From Siniperca chuatsi (Eukaryota; Chordata; Actinopteri; Centrarchiformes; Sinipercidae), in the NCBI RefSeq assembly GCF_020085105.1, contig NC_058064.1, positions 17,119,823 to 17,183,822 on the forward strand: a DNA stretch of 64,000 bases, written 5' to 3'. Every line of letters starts with the position of its first letter. Within the stretch, counting starts at the first letter, position 1. The notes beneath the pieces were generated by a model. It worked only from the letters and a program-made list of their open reading frames with translations. It was not told the DNA's origin and searched no databases. Below are positions 36,401 through 48,872 of this stretch, one piece after another. Made by a program: the position numbers and the translations under genes.

Positions 36401-36554
36401 TGACGTCGCCGAGCAGTCAATAGATCTGAGTATAAACTGTAGCTGCGTATGAACAGAGCCGCGGTGTAGACAGGTCCATCCGCATGTTTTACACATCAGT
36501 GACAGCCTGCCAGCGGAGGGCGGGGCCAGCACTCAGCTGAGGGCGGGAATTCCC
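36401..36554. promoter_or_regulatory. GC-rich cluster of CRE-like, GC-box and kB motifs
   Basis: Within about 150 bases are tgacgtcg (36401-36408, seven of eight CRE bases), gggcggggc (36518-36526, GC box) and gggaattccc (36545-36554, a perfect palindromic kB site), with ggcgggaa (E2F-like) overlapping the last. The surroundings are AT-rich, so the segment stands out as an island between the divergent genes optn and ccdc3. Motif matches only; no start site is shown. Confidence 0.4.
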
Positions 36555-38172
36555 TTCAGGAGTCACCTTGCACTTTCAAAACGGGAAAGACAAGACTGGA
36601 GATTCCCTAACCTTCTCAGACAGCCATGTTTGGGTTACAACTAAATTATAATAATTAAAATAGAATGAATCCTGGTGTAATATCTGGCCATGTTGTGCTA
36701 TAAAAACAAATCAAGGTCGCTTCAGAATATTAATGGAATACGATAAGCCTACCAGTTTTTTGCTTTAGTCCAAACTTGTTTACAAAGTGGCCCATTAAGG
36801 CAAATATAAATTATTACCGCATTTATTCGATTTATTCAGATAATCTATTGCGGTATACAAAACGAATAATATTTTTGCATGCTGTTCATGTGAGTGTCCA
36901 TCAGATGTCAGTGTTGTCTAAGCAAAAATCAGCTAAAAAAGAAATTCACACCGCTGAAATGTTTGGCTGTGGTGAAACGACCCTGCCTGGGTAGCAGTAA
37001 TGTCCTAAATAAGATCCTGTGGTCCAGTGTGTCGTGACCTATGTGCATTTTGAGGTCTGCTGAGCAGAGCGTCAGAGCTATATGTCTATTTCCAGTATGG
37101 ATCAGCTCACTGAACTTTACTTTGAACTGGGCATTAAGTGTGCTGATGGTACTTCTGCTCAATAGGCATGCATGGTTATGTAATTAGTGTAATCTCTCCA
37201 GAAGAAAGCAGTAATGTAATCTGCAGGATGCTGTCGGTTTCAGGCGAGGTGTCCATAAACTATGCTTAATGCATTAACTTGAAGATCTCCACGAACCTTC
37301 CATTACAAACAGACATATGGCTCAGAAGGAATGGAAGAGGACAAGAATTGCGAGGTAACCCAAACGTAGTCCTCAAAAGAGTTCTCGCCATGACCTTTAG
37401 GGGGCTCCGTAGAAACCACTTTCCTACTTTAGTGGGACTTCATCTTGGATGCTTTCAAATGCACTATCCGAAAAATGGACATTTCTCAAGAATTGCAGCC
37501 AAAAGCAGAGTTTCTGAGTTCAGTTCGATGATGAGCATGACATCGTGAGAAATCTAGCAATCTTGTGGTTTGCCAGAATGCTCTATTAGGCTACTATTTG
37601 TTTAAATAATAGGCTAATAATTAAAAAAAAACACGTTTTACAATGTTAAGGACATTATCGATTTGAACAGGTTTCAAATCTTAACGTTTATCAACCTTAT
37701 TAATATCCGACCAACCAAATGCCTGAGCGTCATATCAGTCCATGAACGCAGCACTCGTGCGCTCTGGTGAAGCTTGTCGCTCCCACAGCAGACAGCTGAG
37801 ATGGAAACACTTGGAGCACAGCAGCAGGTTGGAGTAGTTTAAGTTTCTGCAAACTGATTTGACTGTTGAGTTCTGTGCAGGAGTCTGGAGGTGAGACTCT
37901 GCGAGTTTAGTTCATGAACAAAAGCACGGTGGTCGAATTTTGTGTAAAACGTTACTTGGCATGTTTTTAGAGTTTTTGCAGAGCATCCTCAAGCGTCCAG
38001 GTAACCATCACATCAGTTTAGACGCAATTTTTTTTGTTCGCCTTTTCAACTCACTTTTAGCACCTTGGATGCTGAAGAGACTGACCTCCAGCGTAAAACA
38101 GTCCATTTTGATCAAACAGGAAAATCACACTTGTCTGAAGCGAAGCTTGTACCGCTCCTCGGGCTCCTCGGG

Positions 38173-41100
38173 ATGGTTTCCACGGCTCTCCTCCTCGCAG
38201 CGCTCGGCTTTTTTGCGCATCTGGACACTTTTACGCACGGGTGCCAGCTCCCCTCCGAGTGGCGGCCGCTCAGCGAGGGCTGCCGGGCGGAGCTGGCGGA
38301 GATCATCGTGTACGCCCGGGTCCTGGCGATCCACCGGGAGCCCCTGGGCGGCGGGGCGGGCAGCCTGTACAACTCGCTGCCCTTCGGGTTCGGGTATGGG
38401 TACGAGGGCGCGGAGGAAGGGCTGCTGTACTCTGCGGAGGTGGAGTTGCTGTGCGACCAGGCCTGGGGCAGCATGCTGGAGGTGCCCACTGGATCAAGAC
38501 TCAACCTGACCGGACTGGGGTACTTGTCCTGCCAGTCCCACACCGTGATGGAGAACTACTCCTACTTCTTCTTCCTCAGGTGAGGTGCAAGGCCTGGATA
38601 CATTTATCCAAATAGTTCCAACAGACATTTGGAAATACTAATTCAAGCTGTACTTACGACAGTCAGAAAGTTTTATTGTTGCCATTAAAATTAGACTGCA
38701 TCTCATAAAACGTTTTGCCAGACAGAAGGGCATTTTGCAAAATAGCAACTTTAAACTAACACTCCAATAACTCTTCAGCGTTTTTGTCTTTTGTCAGTTT
38801 GTTTTGGAGCAAAGTGTGATCTGCAGTCAGATGTGTAAAGAAGACAACTGTATTTAAATATAATTGAGGCTGCCTGAGTTTTTCCATTAAGTAAGACTTG
38901 AAATGTTGTACTTTTTATCCACTACATCTATCTGACAGCTGCTAGTTATTTTGCAAAAGAAGATTTTACCTGCAAAGCAAACTACAGGCTCATTAAATAT
39001 GATGCATTTCATAGGTTAGAAATGCTTTCTCCTCACAGCTTCCCTGTTTATCTCCTCTGCAGGATGGATGAAAACTACAACATCCTCCCCCACGGCGTCA
39101 ACTTCCAGGACGCCATCTTCCCCGACACGTCCGAGAACAGGCGCACGTTCTCCAGCCTCTTCCAGTTCTCCAACTGCACCCAGGGGAGCCAGCCTTTCCA
39201 CACCTTCAGCCCCGAGTGGGACACCCAGGAGGACAGCAGGGTAAGGCATTGCTTTGTTTTGACCACACACACCTTTTTCATGTCAAGTACAATGTCATTA
39301 TGCACAACCTGTCCAAGAATTATAACCCCAAGGACTGCCATGCAGCTTGATTAGATACTTGGTTGCCATAGTAATGCTTGCTGCTTCCTTGAAAACAAAA
39401 ATGACTAACAGGTTGGCCTGATTCCCATCTCCTTGTACGACCTCATTATCTTCGGAGAAGAATAAGGTTAAAAATGTCTCCTTCTCAGTCGGGTCAGCCC
39501 TTTTAGGTGTTTGCAGACGACGTAAACAAACCTGATACCATCTCGTTACCATGGAGATAACAGATTAACTGTCCAAATGACCAGCAGGGTGCAGGGAACT
39601 GGAGGTAGGGCGACTAACAGCTGTTGTGTGTTTTGATTTGTTAGTAATATTCTTGCTTCGGGACCTAAAATATACTGTTGTAGCTAAGATGTGAATGTGA
39701 GTGCAGTGTGTGTTGGAAGAAACGTGACACAGCAGAGTGAGGTCTTGGTTTGTGTGTGTGGACACCTAATCCTGGGTTGAGTTGTGACTCTGCTGACAGG
39801 AATGTGGTGAGGATCAGTAGAAACACAGTTTAGCTACCCTCTGGCACAGTGCAGAGCTACACACACACACACACACAAATATCGCCTCACTGTTCTGATT
39901 TTCAGAAGGATAAAAAAAAATAGAAGAAAAAGAAGAAATGATTATAGATTCCCACCGTGTGGTTGGTCACGTGCGATCACGCTCCAGCTACTTCAAGATC
40001 AAAGTAATTACTGATTGGTCGAAGTCCGTCCATCTGGCTCCCCAGGCAGACAAGATACTGGATGTCCAGAGGTCAAAGGTCAAATAGCAGAGATCCACAT
40101 CTTTAATAGGCAGTTTGAAAGTGTGTCAGTCTGCAGCTTCGATTCATATCAGTATGAAGCAACGTTGCCTGCTGACCTGGAACCAGAGATAAGCTGAACT
40201 CTGTCAGCAGAGGAAGAAAGGTCCGCTGCTGTGATTCAGCCTTTTATTATCACGGTTGAGCTTCAGACAAGACAGAACAGGGCGGCTGGAGATGGAACTA
40301 CACAGGTCTTTGCCCTCATTTTGAAAGGAAACAAGAGCAGCTGTTCAGATGCTGAAGAGGTTTTCATTTGGTGGCACTGTGTCATCACAGTAACTCAGGA
40401 ATGTATGTTTTCATATGTCATCATAATTCACAATATTTGTATCAGAGTTGTAGACTTGAGATTTTGACTCGGGTCAGAGTAAAGCCACAAAAATGAGGGC
40501 TTGAAACACTCCTTACAGATTTTACTTGACCAGTTAAAAACTTGAGACTTGAATATTTTTGTTTCAAGTTTTGACCTGGTAAAATCCTGGAACAATCACA
40601 TGTCAGTAAGAGAGTGACAGGCAGGCTTTACCTCCATTGTCTTGACTTGGACTTGGCCCCCAAAAGACTTGAAAACAACTCAGATTTTTATTCAGAAAAT
40701 CAAAAGGTAACACTGATCTAACATCACACAGCACCTGCATCACTGGCGTCATCACAGTAATTGAAGAATCAATACTTTGTGTAATTTGTGACAGAAAAGG
40801 CTACATGTACATCTATTTGCATCATTGCATTAACAGTCAGGATGTTGCACCTTGTTCCTGACTGACCTGAGCACTGCCTGCAGCATGCGTAGAGAAAGAC
40901 ATGGTCAATTGTTTCCGAAATGGATTTATGGCATTTTGTTATTGTCGGCAGTCAGAACTGCAGAGCTAAATCAGGAAAGGTGCAGTGGTGTCTTCCTCTT
41001 CCTTTCTCTTCGGGTTCGACCTGCAGGGTCTGAGCTATATGGTCAAAGGTCAGTGAGGCAGGGGTTAAAGACACTGCTCATTTAGAGGACGAGCACTCGC

Positions 41101-42121
41101 ATGTAGAGGCCTCGACCTTCAGGCAAAGCTGGACAAAACAGGTGTTTTGCTCCGGGAATGTATGGAGATGGAAGGACCTTCTCCTTCCTCTTCATGTCTC
41201 TCCTTACCCTTCCGCGTTTCCCTGCCTTTCGTCTTTTGAATTTGAAAGTATCAGATTTGAAGCAAAAGAAAAACTCTCTTCTCTGTCTTTCCATCTGTTT
41301 TGCTTGGGCTGTAAATGAAAAACAACTAAGAAGAACAAGATCCCATTTCTAATTTCATTTTCTGAGTTGTGTTTTGACCGTGTTTCCCAGGCTGCCTCGC
41401 TCTCTTCAGATGGAGTTTAAACACAAAAATTGGATTTGGGAGGTGGTTTGCTTCTGGTTTTAGCCTCGTGAGAACCAGACCCCCTCCAGAAGGATAGACA
41501 AGAGACTTCCTCCACTTTTCTGCCAGAACCTTCAATTAGCGTTTGTTCACAACCTCCTCTTACCAGCAGCACTCAGGCAAGAGTTTACCATGAGCCAGAG
41601 GGAGAGACTGCTGGAAGCACTGCTCATCTGTTTAATACACTTTTCCCCCCTGAAAGATATTTTACTTCTTTTTTTCAGATTTTCTTTTGGGCCCATTAAC
41701 CTTCACTTGATAGGCCACAGTAAGATAGAGACGAATTCCCCAAATACTTCTTAATCAGCACATTTCCATGTTTACATGCACTCTAATGATTTGATTGCAG
41801 CCACAGTGAGCGAACACTCCAGTTTTAACTGTCATGTAAACACCTTTAACACGTTTTCTGACTCTCATTAACATTTTATGTTGACGCTCAGAGGGATAAA
41901 AGGAAGACAACACAGTTTGCCTTTTTCAGTAGTAGCTCAGGATGAATACAGTGTCAGACCGTGTGTGTGTGTGTGTGTGTGTGTCCTGTCTGTCTCCCTC
42001 TTTCTGTCTCGTCTTTGTTTTTCTTTCTCTCTCTGCCTCCCTGTTGTTCTTTTTATCTCTTCAAGTTTCACTCTCTCTTCCTGTCTTATTGTCTCTGTTT
42101 TCTAATCATCTATCCCTATGT

Positions 42122-42167
<46 letters not shown>

Positions 42168-44675
42168 GCGAAGCAAAATAAAACCTCAGTAGAAGAGGAA
42201 AAACCCTGGCTTGTCTCTTTGACGTCAATAGTGACGTTCTAAAGACACTCAATGTGTGTGTGGGGGGGACTCTCTATAAAAAGTTAGAAAGAGGAATCAA
42301 AAGTCTGCAGAAATAAATGAGCAGTCAGGTCGGGTCTGTTGATGAATACAGGGAGTTGTGCAGTCTGGTCAACACATACTGTCATTTGAGAAGCATTGTG
42401 CAAAAGCTCCAACAAGGTTTGTTCACAATGAACATCAGTGCCAGTGGTGTCACAGTCAAAATGTATTCAAACAACCTCAGTGACGATAAAGCCACTGTCA
42501 TGAAGTGCCCGTGGCTTCTTTCAGGTGCTTCCCTTATGTGATTGGTCAGTGAGTATGAGGACGTTGAAATTACAACACGAATCTACTCCAGACATCACAC
42601 AATTGCGATATACAGTTGCTTAAAGCTGCATTTATACATTGTTTGGCCACATGGGGGCAGCACAACATTGACACATTTTCTTCTTATAAAGTTGATATGG
42701 TGATCATGTTAGTAACAGTTGCTAATTTACACACCCAGCAGATACGGAGCAACATTAGCATTCATTTGGAGTTGTGTTTCTGGCCACTTGATGAATGTAA
42801 GTTCAATATTCTCTTCTTTTAGCTCTATTTTTGGTCTCCACCAACGAAATATCTGGCTCTTTAGCTGCTAAATGCTCCACTATGTTGACCAGCTAGTCGC
42901 TAAATGTGTCTGTCTGCTGTTTGGTGCTGAGCAGGAAGCGTACAGCAGGTTTATCAGAACTTTTTAACCGAAACAACCACGATGAGAGTGGTGAGACTCA
43001 ACCAAAACAGTAAAGTTGCTGCCCCTAAAACCAAAACAATAAGCTGAAAGATGCTAAAAACGCACCATTGAGCTGAAGGAAAACTGCAAAGTTGGGTGAT
43101 AATTATCTGTGGGTTCGTCAAAACGAGCAACTCCTTTTTTATTCCATTGTTAGTGTAAGAATATTGTTTAGTGTAGCTTTAAATGCATTTTAGTGGATTT
43201 TGAACATATGGTGATCGCTTCTGCTTAATTTGGACAAATCTGCAACCTTCTGGACAAAAGAGACACTGTGTTAAAATCTTTGTACACTTGAATTTGAGAA
43301 CATTTTGTACATGCATGTGTGTGTCTTCACATGTCCTCTAAATACTGTTTATACAGATGATGCTAAACAGCAGGCAGGTAACACCCGGATGTTTTGACAG
43401 GTGGTGTGCGTTTGGGTGTGCATGTGTGTGTAGGGAGTGTCCCACTGAGTATGTGAGTTATGGGTAAGGGTTCAAACTAAAAAAATTAAAATAATGTACC
43501 AATGTTATGTAATATGGATTTGACTTTTGTTTGGATAAATCAGAAGACAGAGACTTCCCTTAAAGGGTCAGTTCACCCAAATTACAAAGAAAAATCAAAA
43601 GAAAAGGAAAACAATTCTCTCTTGTCTCTAGTCTTATTTATGTTGATTACTTTGACTTTGGTTGTCCAGGTTTTCAGATATCCATCTCTGAGATTTATGC
43701 TTCCACTCCAGTAAAATGGAGGTGAATGGAATTTTGTTTGTACTTATAGCATTGAAAAGTACATTTTATAAATTCAACAGCAGGGCGTCCCCTTGACCTA
43801 GTGGTCTAGGGCACATACCATGTAATTGCAATGCCCCCGGTTCAATTCCAGTGGGAGACCTTTGTTGCATGTCAAAACAAATGCAACGTCTCTTTGCAGA
43901 ACCAGTATCCCCGTCACTCAGGATAACCCACAGACTTCACTGTGAACAGTTTTCACTTGAACTATTTCTTCAGTAAAAAGTAGCTCCAATGAAAAGGTGA
44001 CTTTAATTTAGTAATGAAATATAAACTGTATATTCAACATGGAGACAAATACAATCGCTTTTTGCATTTAATATTCCATAACATGCCAAATCTTTGCATC
44101 TTTGTGTCCCTTCCTGTGTGTTGGGCTTTGCAGAGGAGAAAAAAAAATAACAATGGAGAAATAACAGCACTGTGGAGATCAAAGGAAAAAAGATTTTTTC
44201 ATTTTCTCAGAGAGGCTGCTGGGAAAATCACATCACCAGTGCTCCCACACTACACAACCAGCTGACAGGATGGCAACTGGTGGTTTACAACAGTTTGGTT
44301 TGCCTGTTAAGAAAACGACCCGTCGTGTATGTTAACCACTCTCCCTCTCCTTCCTCCTCTTTCCTCCAGCTGCTGTGTTCCTCGGTGCAGGCCGCGCTGT
44401 TCGAGGAGGAGGAGCGAGGCCGCAAGCTGCACGAGCGCCTGGCCGCGGCAGAGAGGAGGAACCGGCAGCTGAAGGAGCGCGTTCGTAAGGTGAAGCGCTC
44501 CCTGAGGAATGCCCGCAAGGCTGCACGCAAGGCCGAACAGGAGGCGCAGGAGCTCCAAGAGAAGCTGAAGGCTGCAGAGCGGAGGGCGGGGCATCACCTC
44601 AATGCCATAACACAGGAGGAGCCTCCACCCGGGCGTTATGCAAGCACGGCGATACGCCAGCGAGTGCAACTTTAA
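38173..44675 (+). CDS. ccdc3: Coiled-coil domain containing 3 (favine-like secreted protein)
   Basis: Secreted glycoprotein; in mammals made by fat and endothelium and reported to affect lipid storage and inflammation. Three exons: 38173-38579, 39063-39240, 44370-44675 (phases 2 and 0). They sum to 891 nt, 296 aa (human 270). The ATG at 38173 is the first in frame and gives a signal peptide (MVSTALLLAALGFFAHL...), followed by the conserved CQLPSEWRPLSEGCRAELAE. Other conserved blocks are SAEVELLCDQAWGSMLEVP, MDENYNILPHGVNFQDAIFP and SLFQFSNCTQG. N-glycosylation sequons are NLT, NYS and NCT. Exon 3 forms the coiled coil, strongly Arg/Lys/Glu-rich (LKERVRKVKRSLRNARKAAR). Differences from mammals are a Gly-rich stretch (PLGGGAGSLYNSLPFGFGYG) and a longer C-terminus. 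Intron 2 is 5.1 kb and repeat-rich. Exon 1 is very GC-rich compared with its flanks. Confidence 0.96.
41961..42164 (+). repeat. (GT)n, pyrimidine-rich spacer and (CA)n cluster in ccdc3 intron 2
   Basis: A short (GT)n at about 41961-41983, a T/C-rich stretch, then about 20 CA units at 42123-42163. Frames read through it encode only His-Thr or Cys-Val runs. Confidence 0.9.
42620..43182 (+). mobile_element. MITE family B, copy 2 (fullest copy), ccdc3 intron 2
   Basis: Inverted ends: ttaaagctgca at 42620-42630 and tgtagctttaa at 43172-43182. The interior shares gctccactatgtt, tgtctgtctgctgtttg and caataagctgaaagatgcta with copy 3 (45566-46126). No coding frame. Confidence 0.82.
43560..43960 (+). 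mobile_element. MITE remnant starting ttaaagggtcagttcaccc, with a nested SINE
   Basis: The left end ttaaagggtcagttcaccc and the interior (gttgtccaggttttcagata; ccagtaaaatggaggtgaat) match a teleost MITE type I know. The sequence resumes after the SINE with caacgtctctttgcaga and ccccgtcactcaggataacc. The right end is not clearly visible. Confidence 0.6.
43781..43873 (+). mobile_element. tRNA-derived SINE remnant
   Basis: RNA polymerase III box A-like ctagtggtctagggc (about 43798) and a perfect box B ggttcaattcc (43839-43849), followed by the typical fish SINE body ctttgttgcatgtc. It sits inside the MITE at 43560-43960, whose sequence continues on both sides. No cloverleaf, so not a tRNA gene. 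Confidence 0.75.
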
Positions 44676-44831
44676 CTAATCCCACCTGCCCCAAACTGCC
44701 ACGCACCTGGACTGAAAACATTGGAGAGCGAGAGACTGCTGGGCGGTCTCCATGTAAGGGACAAACAAATAGCAACTGTCACATCTGCGTAAACACACTT
44801 TTAAAGTAATAATCTACATAGTTTTCTTGTA

Positions 44832-44837
44832 AATAAA
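44832..44837 (+). terminator. ccdc3 poly(A) signal aataaa
   Basis: Canonical hexamer about 155 bases after the stop codon. Confidence 0.65.
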
Positions 44838-45565
44838 ATACTCTTTCTCTCTTTTGTATCCCTGATTGCTATAATACAAGAGTGATGTTCAGGACCATTC
44901 CTGGTCATGTGAAGAACAAAAGAACAAAAAAAGTTTCTTGAAAGAGAATCCAACATTTATTTTCTAAATGATTCCTCTATCAGGTGGTGCAGTTCTTTAG
45001 CTCTGCTGCCTTCTACAACTAGATTCAGTTGCTGCTCGGTGCTCTTCTCAGGCTGTGATCACATAGGATGTGTTTTTGCTCCAACACAAAGCACAGCTGT
45101 GAGCGACAATAGTAACAGTAACAGCGGGAGGTTATTGGAGTGCGGTTGAAGAGTGATGCATTATTCTGTTTGCCATTCAAATGTTTTTCCCAACCTGAAT
45201 GTTTTAAAACAAAAAAACGACCAGTTGTATAATATCTTTTGTGGCTCTGGAGGAGCTTTGTCAAGAAATCACAAAAAAGTGGTGTCATTGGGGTTATCTT
45301 GGCTTGGGTTTGGAGAATCTTTAATAGAAATCCTCATAACACAAAGTGTTACACACTGGGGACATGAAGTTTGAAAGACATTAGTGTTTACCAGATAGGG
45401 TAAGGAGGGAGGGTTGAACAGAAGATGCTATTGAGTTGCATTATGGAGTGCACGATCCAATGTTCAAAAGTCAGGATATCTCTGCTGCATCGATTTTGAC
45501 CTTTCTTATTAAAAAATCTGGCTCTGGCAGGTGGCCCAAATTTATAGAATACTAAATCACTGGAA

Positions 45566-46126
45566 TACTGCATTAACTGATTTTCTGGCCATGTGGGGGC
45601 AGCAGAAACAAGCCATAAACACAACACTGACATTATCACCTTTTAAGTTTATATGGTGAACTTGTCAGCAAATAATTTCTTATTTACACATCCAGAAGAC
45701 ACGCAGTAACATTAGCATTCATTTGGAGTTGTGTTTCAGGCCACCTGGGGAATGTAAGTGAGAAGAATATCTCTCTCTGTAGCTGCTAAATGCTCCACTA
45801 TGTTCTTGGCTAGTTGCTAACTTTGTCTGTCTGCTGTTTGTTGCTTTGCAGGTAGTGTTCAGTGGGTTTATTATATTTTTTCCAGAAGAAAATCTACCTG
45901 CTACACATGGAAACAACGTTGATGAGAGTGATTAGACTGAATCAAAACATTAAAGTTGCAGGCTGAAAAAACCAAAACAATGAGCTGAAAGATGCTAAAA
46001 TACTCTGAGGGGTACTCCAGAGTTGGGTGGTAATTCTCTTCGGGTTCATCACTATGAGTGACCCACAATACACATAATAATTTGACCCATTGTTAGTATA
46101 AAAAATATTGATTATAGTAGCTTTAA
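45566..46126 (+). mobile_element. MITE family B, copy 3, downstream of ccdc3
   Basis: Same order of blocks as copy 2, ending aaaatattgattatagtagctttaa, the same terminus found next to ucma exon 5. Confidence 0.82.
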
Positions 46127-46704
46127 GTAATTGAAAGACTGGTACTGGCATTTATAATCTTTTAGTTTTTGCAGCTTTTTGAGACACATATTGTATGACA
46201 ATCTGCAACTAAATAAACTTAAAAGAAAAGACACATTCAGAACGGCCTTATATGTAATCACAGCCTAGTGAAGCAATGATAAGAGACATTACATTTAATA
46301 TTAATGATGTTGTGATTTATCGACTTCTTCTTTAAGTGAAATTGTGAGCAGAGAGTGTTGTAACTGAGAATGAGAATTCTGGGATGTTTGAGAAGGTTCA
46401 TTTATTATTAATTTGAGTTTTTTTTACAGTCTGGAATATCAGCTTGTATGTGGATATTTTTGTTTGAATGTTTTTTCTGCACATAAAAGTTGATTTGGAT
46501 GAACATCAGTGTGAATGTGACAGTGTTTTGAAGAAGGATATTAACATCTGGGTCGCTGGAGTACAAAAAAACAAATAGCCACATACACTCAGCGGATCAG
46601 TTAAGCCCTACAGCATCACACAGAGAGTATAAAGAGAGGTTAAGGTCAGAGGAGACATTGTCTTTGTATTGTGTGTTATATGTAGTGTTTGGGGAGAGAA
46701 AGAG

Positions 46705-46705
<1 letters not shown>

Positions 46706-46754
<49 letters not shown>
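46706..46754 (+). repeat. (TG)24 microsatellite
   Basis: Uninterrupted TG units between ccdc3 and camk1d. Confidence 0.96.
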
Positions 46755-46757
<3 letters not shown>

Positions 46758-47000
46758 GTCCATCAAGTGACTGGAATGTGTTTGTGTGGGCAGCAATGTT
46801 CTGAACAGCAGGACGTCCCTGAAATATTCCTCTAAGTCTGGAGAACCAAAAGCTCTGGAGGGAGGCGAGCAGCCGTCACATCACGAGACCACAGTGAATG
46901 CAAGGATCACCATCATAACAAAATGAGAGGCAGGGTGGATGAAGAGGGATGCAGCAATAAAGAGATGAAGCTGAATTGCAGTTTCTCTCTTGTGACACAA

Positions 47001-47319
47001 ACAGCGATACTCACAACTCTCCTGCTACTACAGCTAACATCACAACAACAGCATGTCTTGGCAAACTAGAAAGTAAGCTGAATGTCCGTGGGGGAGTCAT
47101 TTAACGTTAGCTGACACACAAATCATGGCTGGAATAGTGTTGTGTGGCTCAGTCTGAGACACTTTGTTTGTTTCCCATTTACAGAGCCAGGGCTGTGGAC
47201 AAACACCAGACTTTTTTTCAGCGCGCACAGAGCAGACAGCTAGCGGACCGTGAGGAGATATTTGCTGAATTTGACAAAAAGGCGTGTATTGGATTAGAAT
47301 TGCATACCCTCACCTTTAA
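47001..47319 (-). mobile_element. MITE family D, copy 2 (truncated, inverted)
   Basis: Reverse complement of about 7612-7930. It shares gcgatactcacaactctcct, cagcatgtcttggcaaacta and the end ...gcataccctcacctttaa. The opposite end is missing. Confidence 0.8.
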
Positions 47320-48040
47320 TTCTCGCATCATGGTCCCTCGAAATTCAGACAACAGTAGATGGAAACATCATGTCAACGCCTGCTGTTTGCATTCAGAACT
47401 GTCTATCCAAATGACACAGATCGTCTTTGCACACTTCAAATTCCACAGCATGCCACAATCCCACCTCTATTTCCTGTGGGACTGTGTGTTATCTCACTGT
47501 TTCAGATGATCTGCCTGTAATTAGTTTTACAGAATATATATATGCTACTTAGTAAAGAACAAAACAACATGTCTCTGCAAGGGAGAAAGGGGAGAGGAGG
47601 AGAAGAAACCCTGCAGCGAGAGAAGAGCTGGAGAAGAGGATGGGGGACAGGGGAGGGGAGGGTGAAGGCCTGAAGTAAAGATGAGGAGAAATCAGTTTAA
47701 GAAGCAGAGAGATCAGTGACTCCAAGCAAAAATACACTTACAGCTTGACAGCCATGTCAACAAGCAGTGTTTTTATCTGTGTGTGTGTGTGTGTGTTTGT
47801 GTGTGACGGGTAAATTTGATTTAAATTCAGTTCTGCTGCTTTGCTGTGTGTGTGTGTGTGTGTGTGTATGACTGTGTTTGTGTGCATGGTATTAGGCATG
47901 AGTGTCAAAGGGATGTTAAATACTTTGATTTCACAATTTTCATTTCAGTGCTTTGCTGTGTGTGTGTGTCAAAGGAATGAATAATTTTGAATGAACTGAC
48001 ACATTGTGTGTGTGCATGTGTGCGTGCATGTGTGCTTGTT

Positions 48041-48220
48041 TTACTATATTCGTGGGGTCCAAAAAAAAGTGGGAGCCCACTATACTTGTGTGGTCCGACA
48101 GCTATGTGGGGACCAAAATGCTGGACCCCACAAGTTTAATGGGCTGTTTAAGGACTTGGTTTTAGGGTAAGGGCCTAGGGAATGCATTATGTCAATGACG
48201 GGGCCCCACGAATATAGTAA
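48041..48220. mobile_element. 180-bp MITE with perfect 17-bp inverted ends inside a GT-rich tract
   Basis: Left end ttactatattcgtgggg, right end ccccacgaatatagtaa; these pair without mismatch. The interior has atgctggaccccacaagttt and tagggtaagggcctagggaa. GT-rich microsatellite sequence lies on both sides (47780-48036 and 48226-48262). Confidence 0.88.
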
Positions 48221-48872
48221 CACGACAATGTGTGTGCATGTGTGTGTGCATGTGTGTGTGCATTACTCTGTACTGAACTGAGACAACAGACAGTCGGGAG
48301 GAAAATCTCCAACTGAGAGAGAGGGAAAAGCACAGGAAGTATGATGACTTTAACCTCAGGAAGCTCCACCGGGCCAAACTCTGCAAATAATGGGCCGATA
48401 TTAACACAACTTATCTGTGATGAGCAAATACAAACCCTCAGCCTAACGCTGCTCAGCAGGGAAAACTCAACATCATCTCAAGCTACAGTAAATCACTTCA
48501 GTTGACAATAATTTAAAAGTTCACTTCAAAAGACAGAGATTGCTTTTAAACATAAGCAATGTATATTAGCATAGTGTTGAAAGGGCAAACACAGGCAGGA
48601 AGTAGTGAGTTGTGTTCAGAGCCAATGCGGAGTTAAATTCAAATATGGCACAAATACATATAAAGTCAATAGAGCAAACAGACGCATATTTACTGCGGTG
48701 CAAAATTAAGTGGTGTCTGCTGGAGTGTGTCTTTCCACTTTAACAAGAAACAATTATGAAGCTGAGCAAAAGCCATTTAGCATCATTGAGAATCCTCCAG
48801 GCACCAAATACATCAAAATAGAGGAGAAGCGAAGAGTCAGGGAGTTTGCTCATTGTGTAAATGTACAGAAAG

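Larger units (their letters stand above)
35580..38172. other. Divergent optn-ccdc3 interval
   Basis: 2.6 kb between the two 5' ends. It holds the (TA)22 repeat, the GC-rich motif cluster at 36401-36554 and AT-rich DNA otherwise. The ccdc3 5' UTR should lie in the last few hundred bases. No further exon is seen. Confidence 0.55.

Noticed and set aside
37940-38615. Three overlapping long frames around ccdc3 exon 1
   Set aside because: High GC keeps other frames open. Only the frame starting at 38173 has the signal peptide and the conserved CCDC3 blocks.
43781-43873. Possible tRNA gene
   Set aside because: Box A and B are present but no cloverleaf or anticodon arm can be drawn; it is a SINE head. 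The same applies to 59938-60113 and 52955-53334.
47144-47509. 121-codon plus-strand frame
   Set aside because: Mostly covers the reversed MITE family D copy; no conserved protein blocks.
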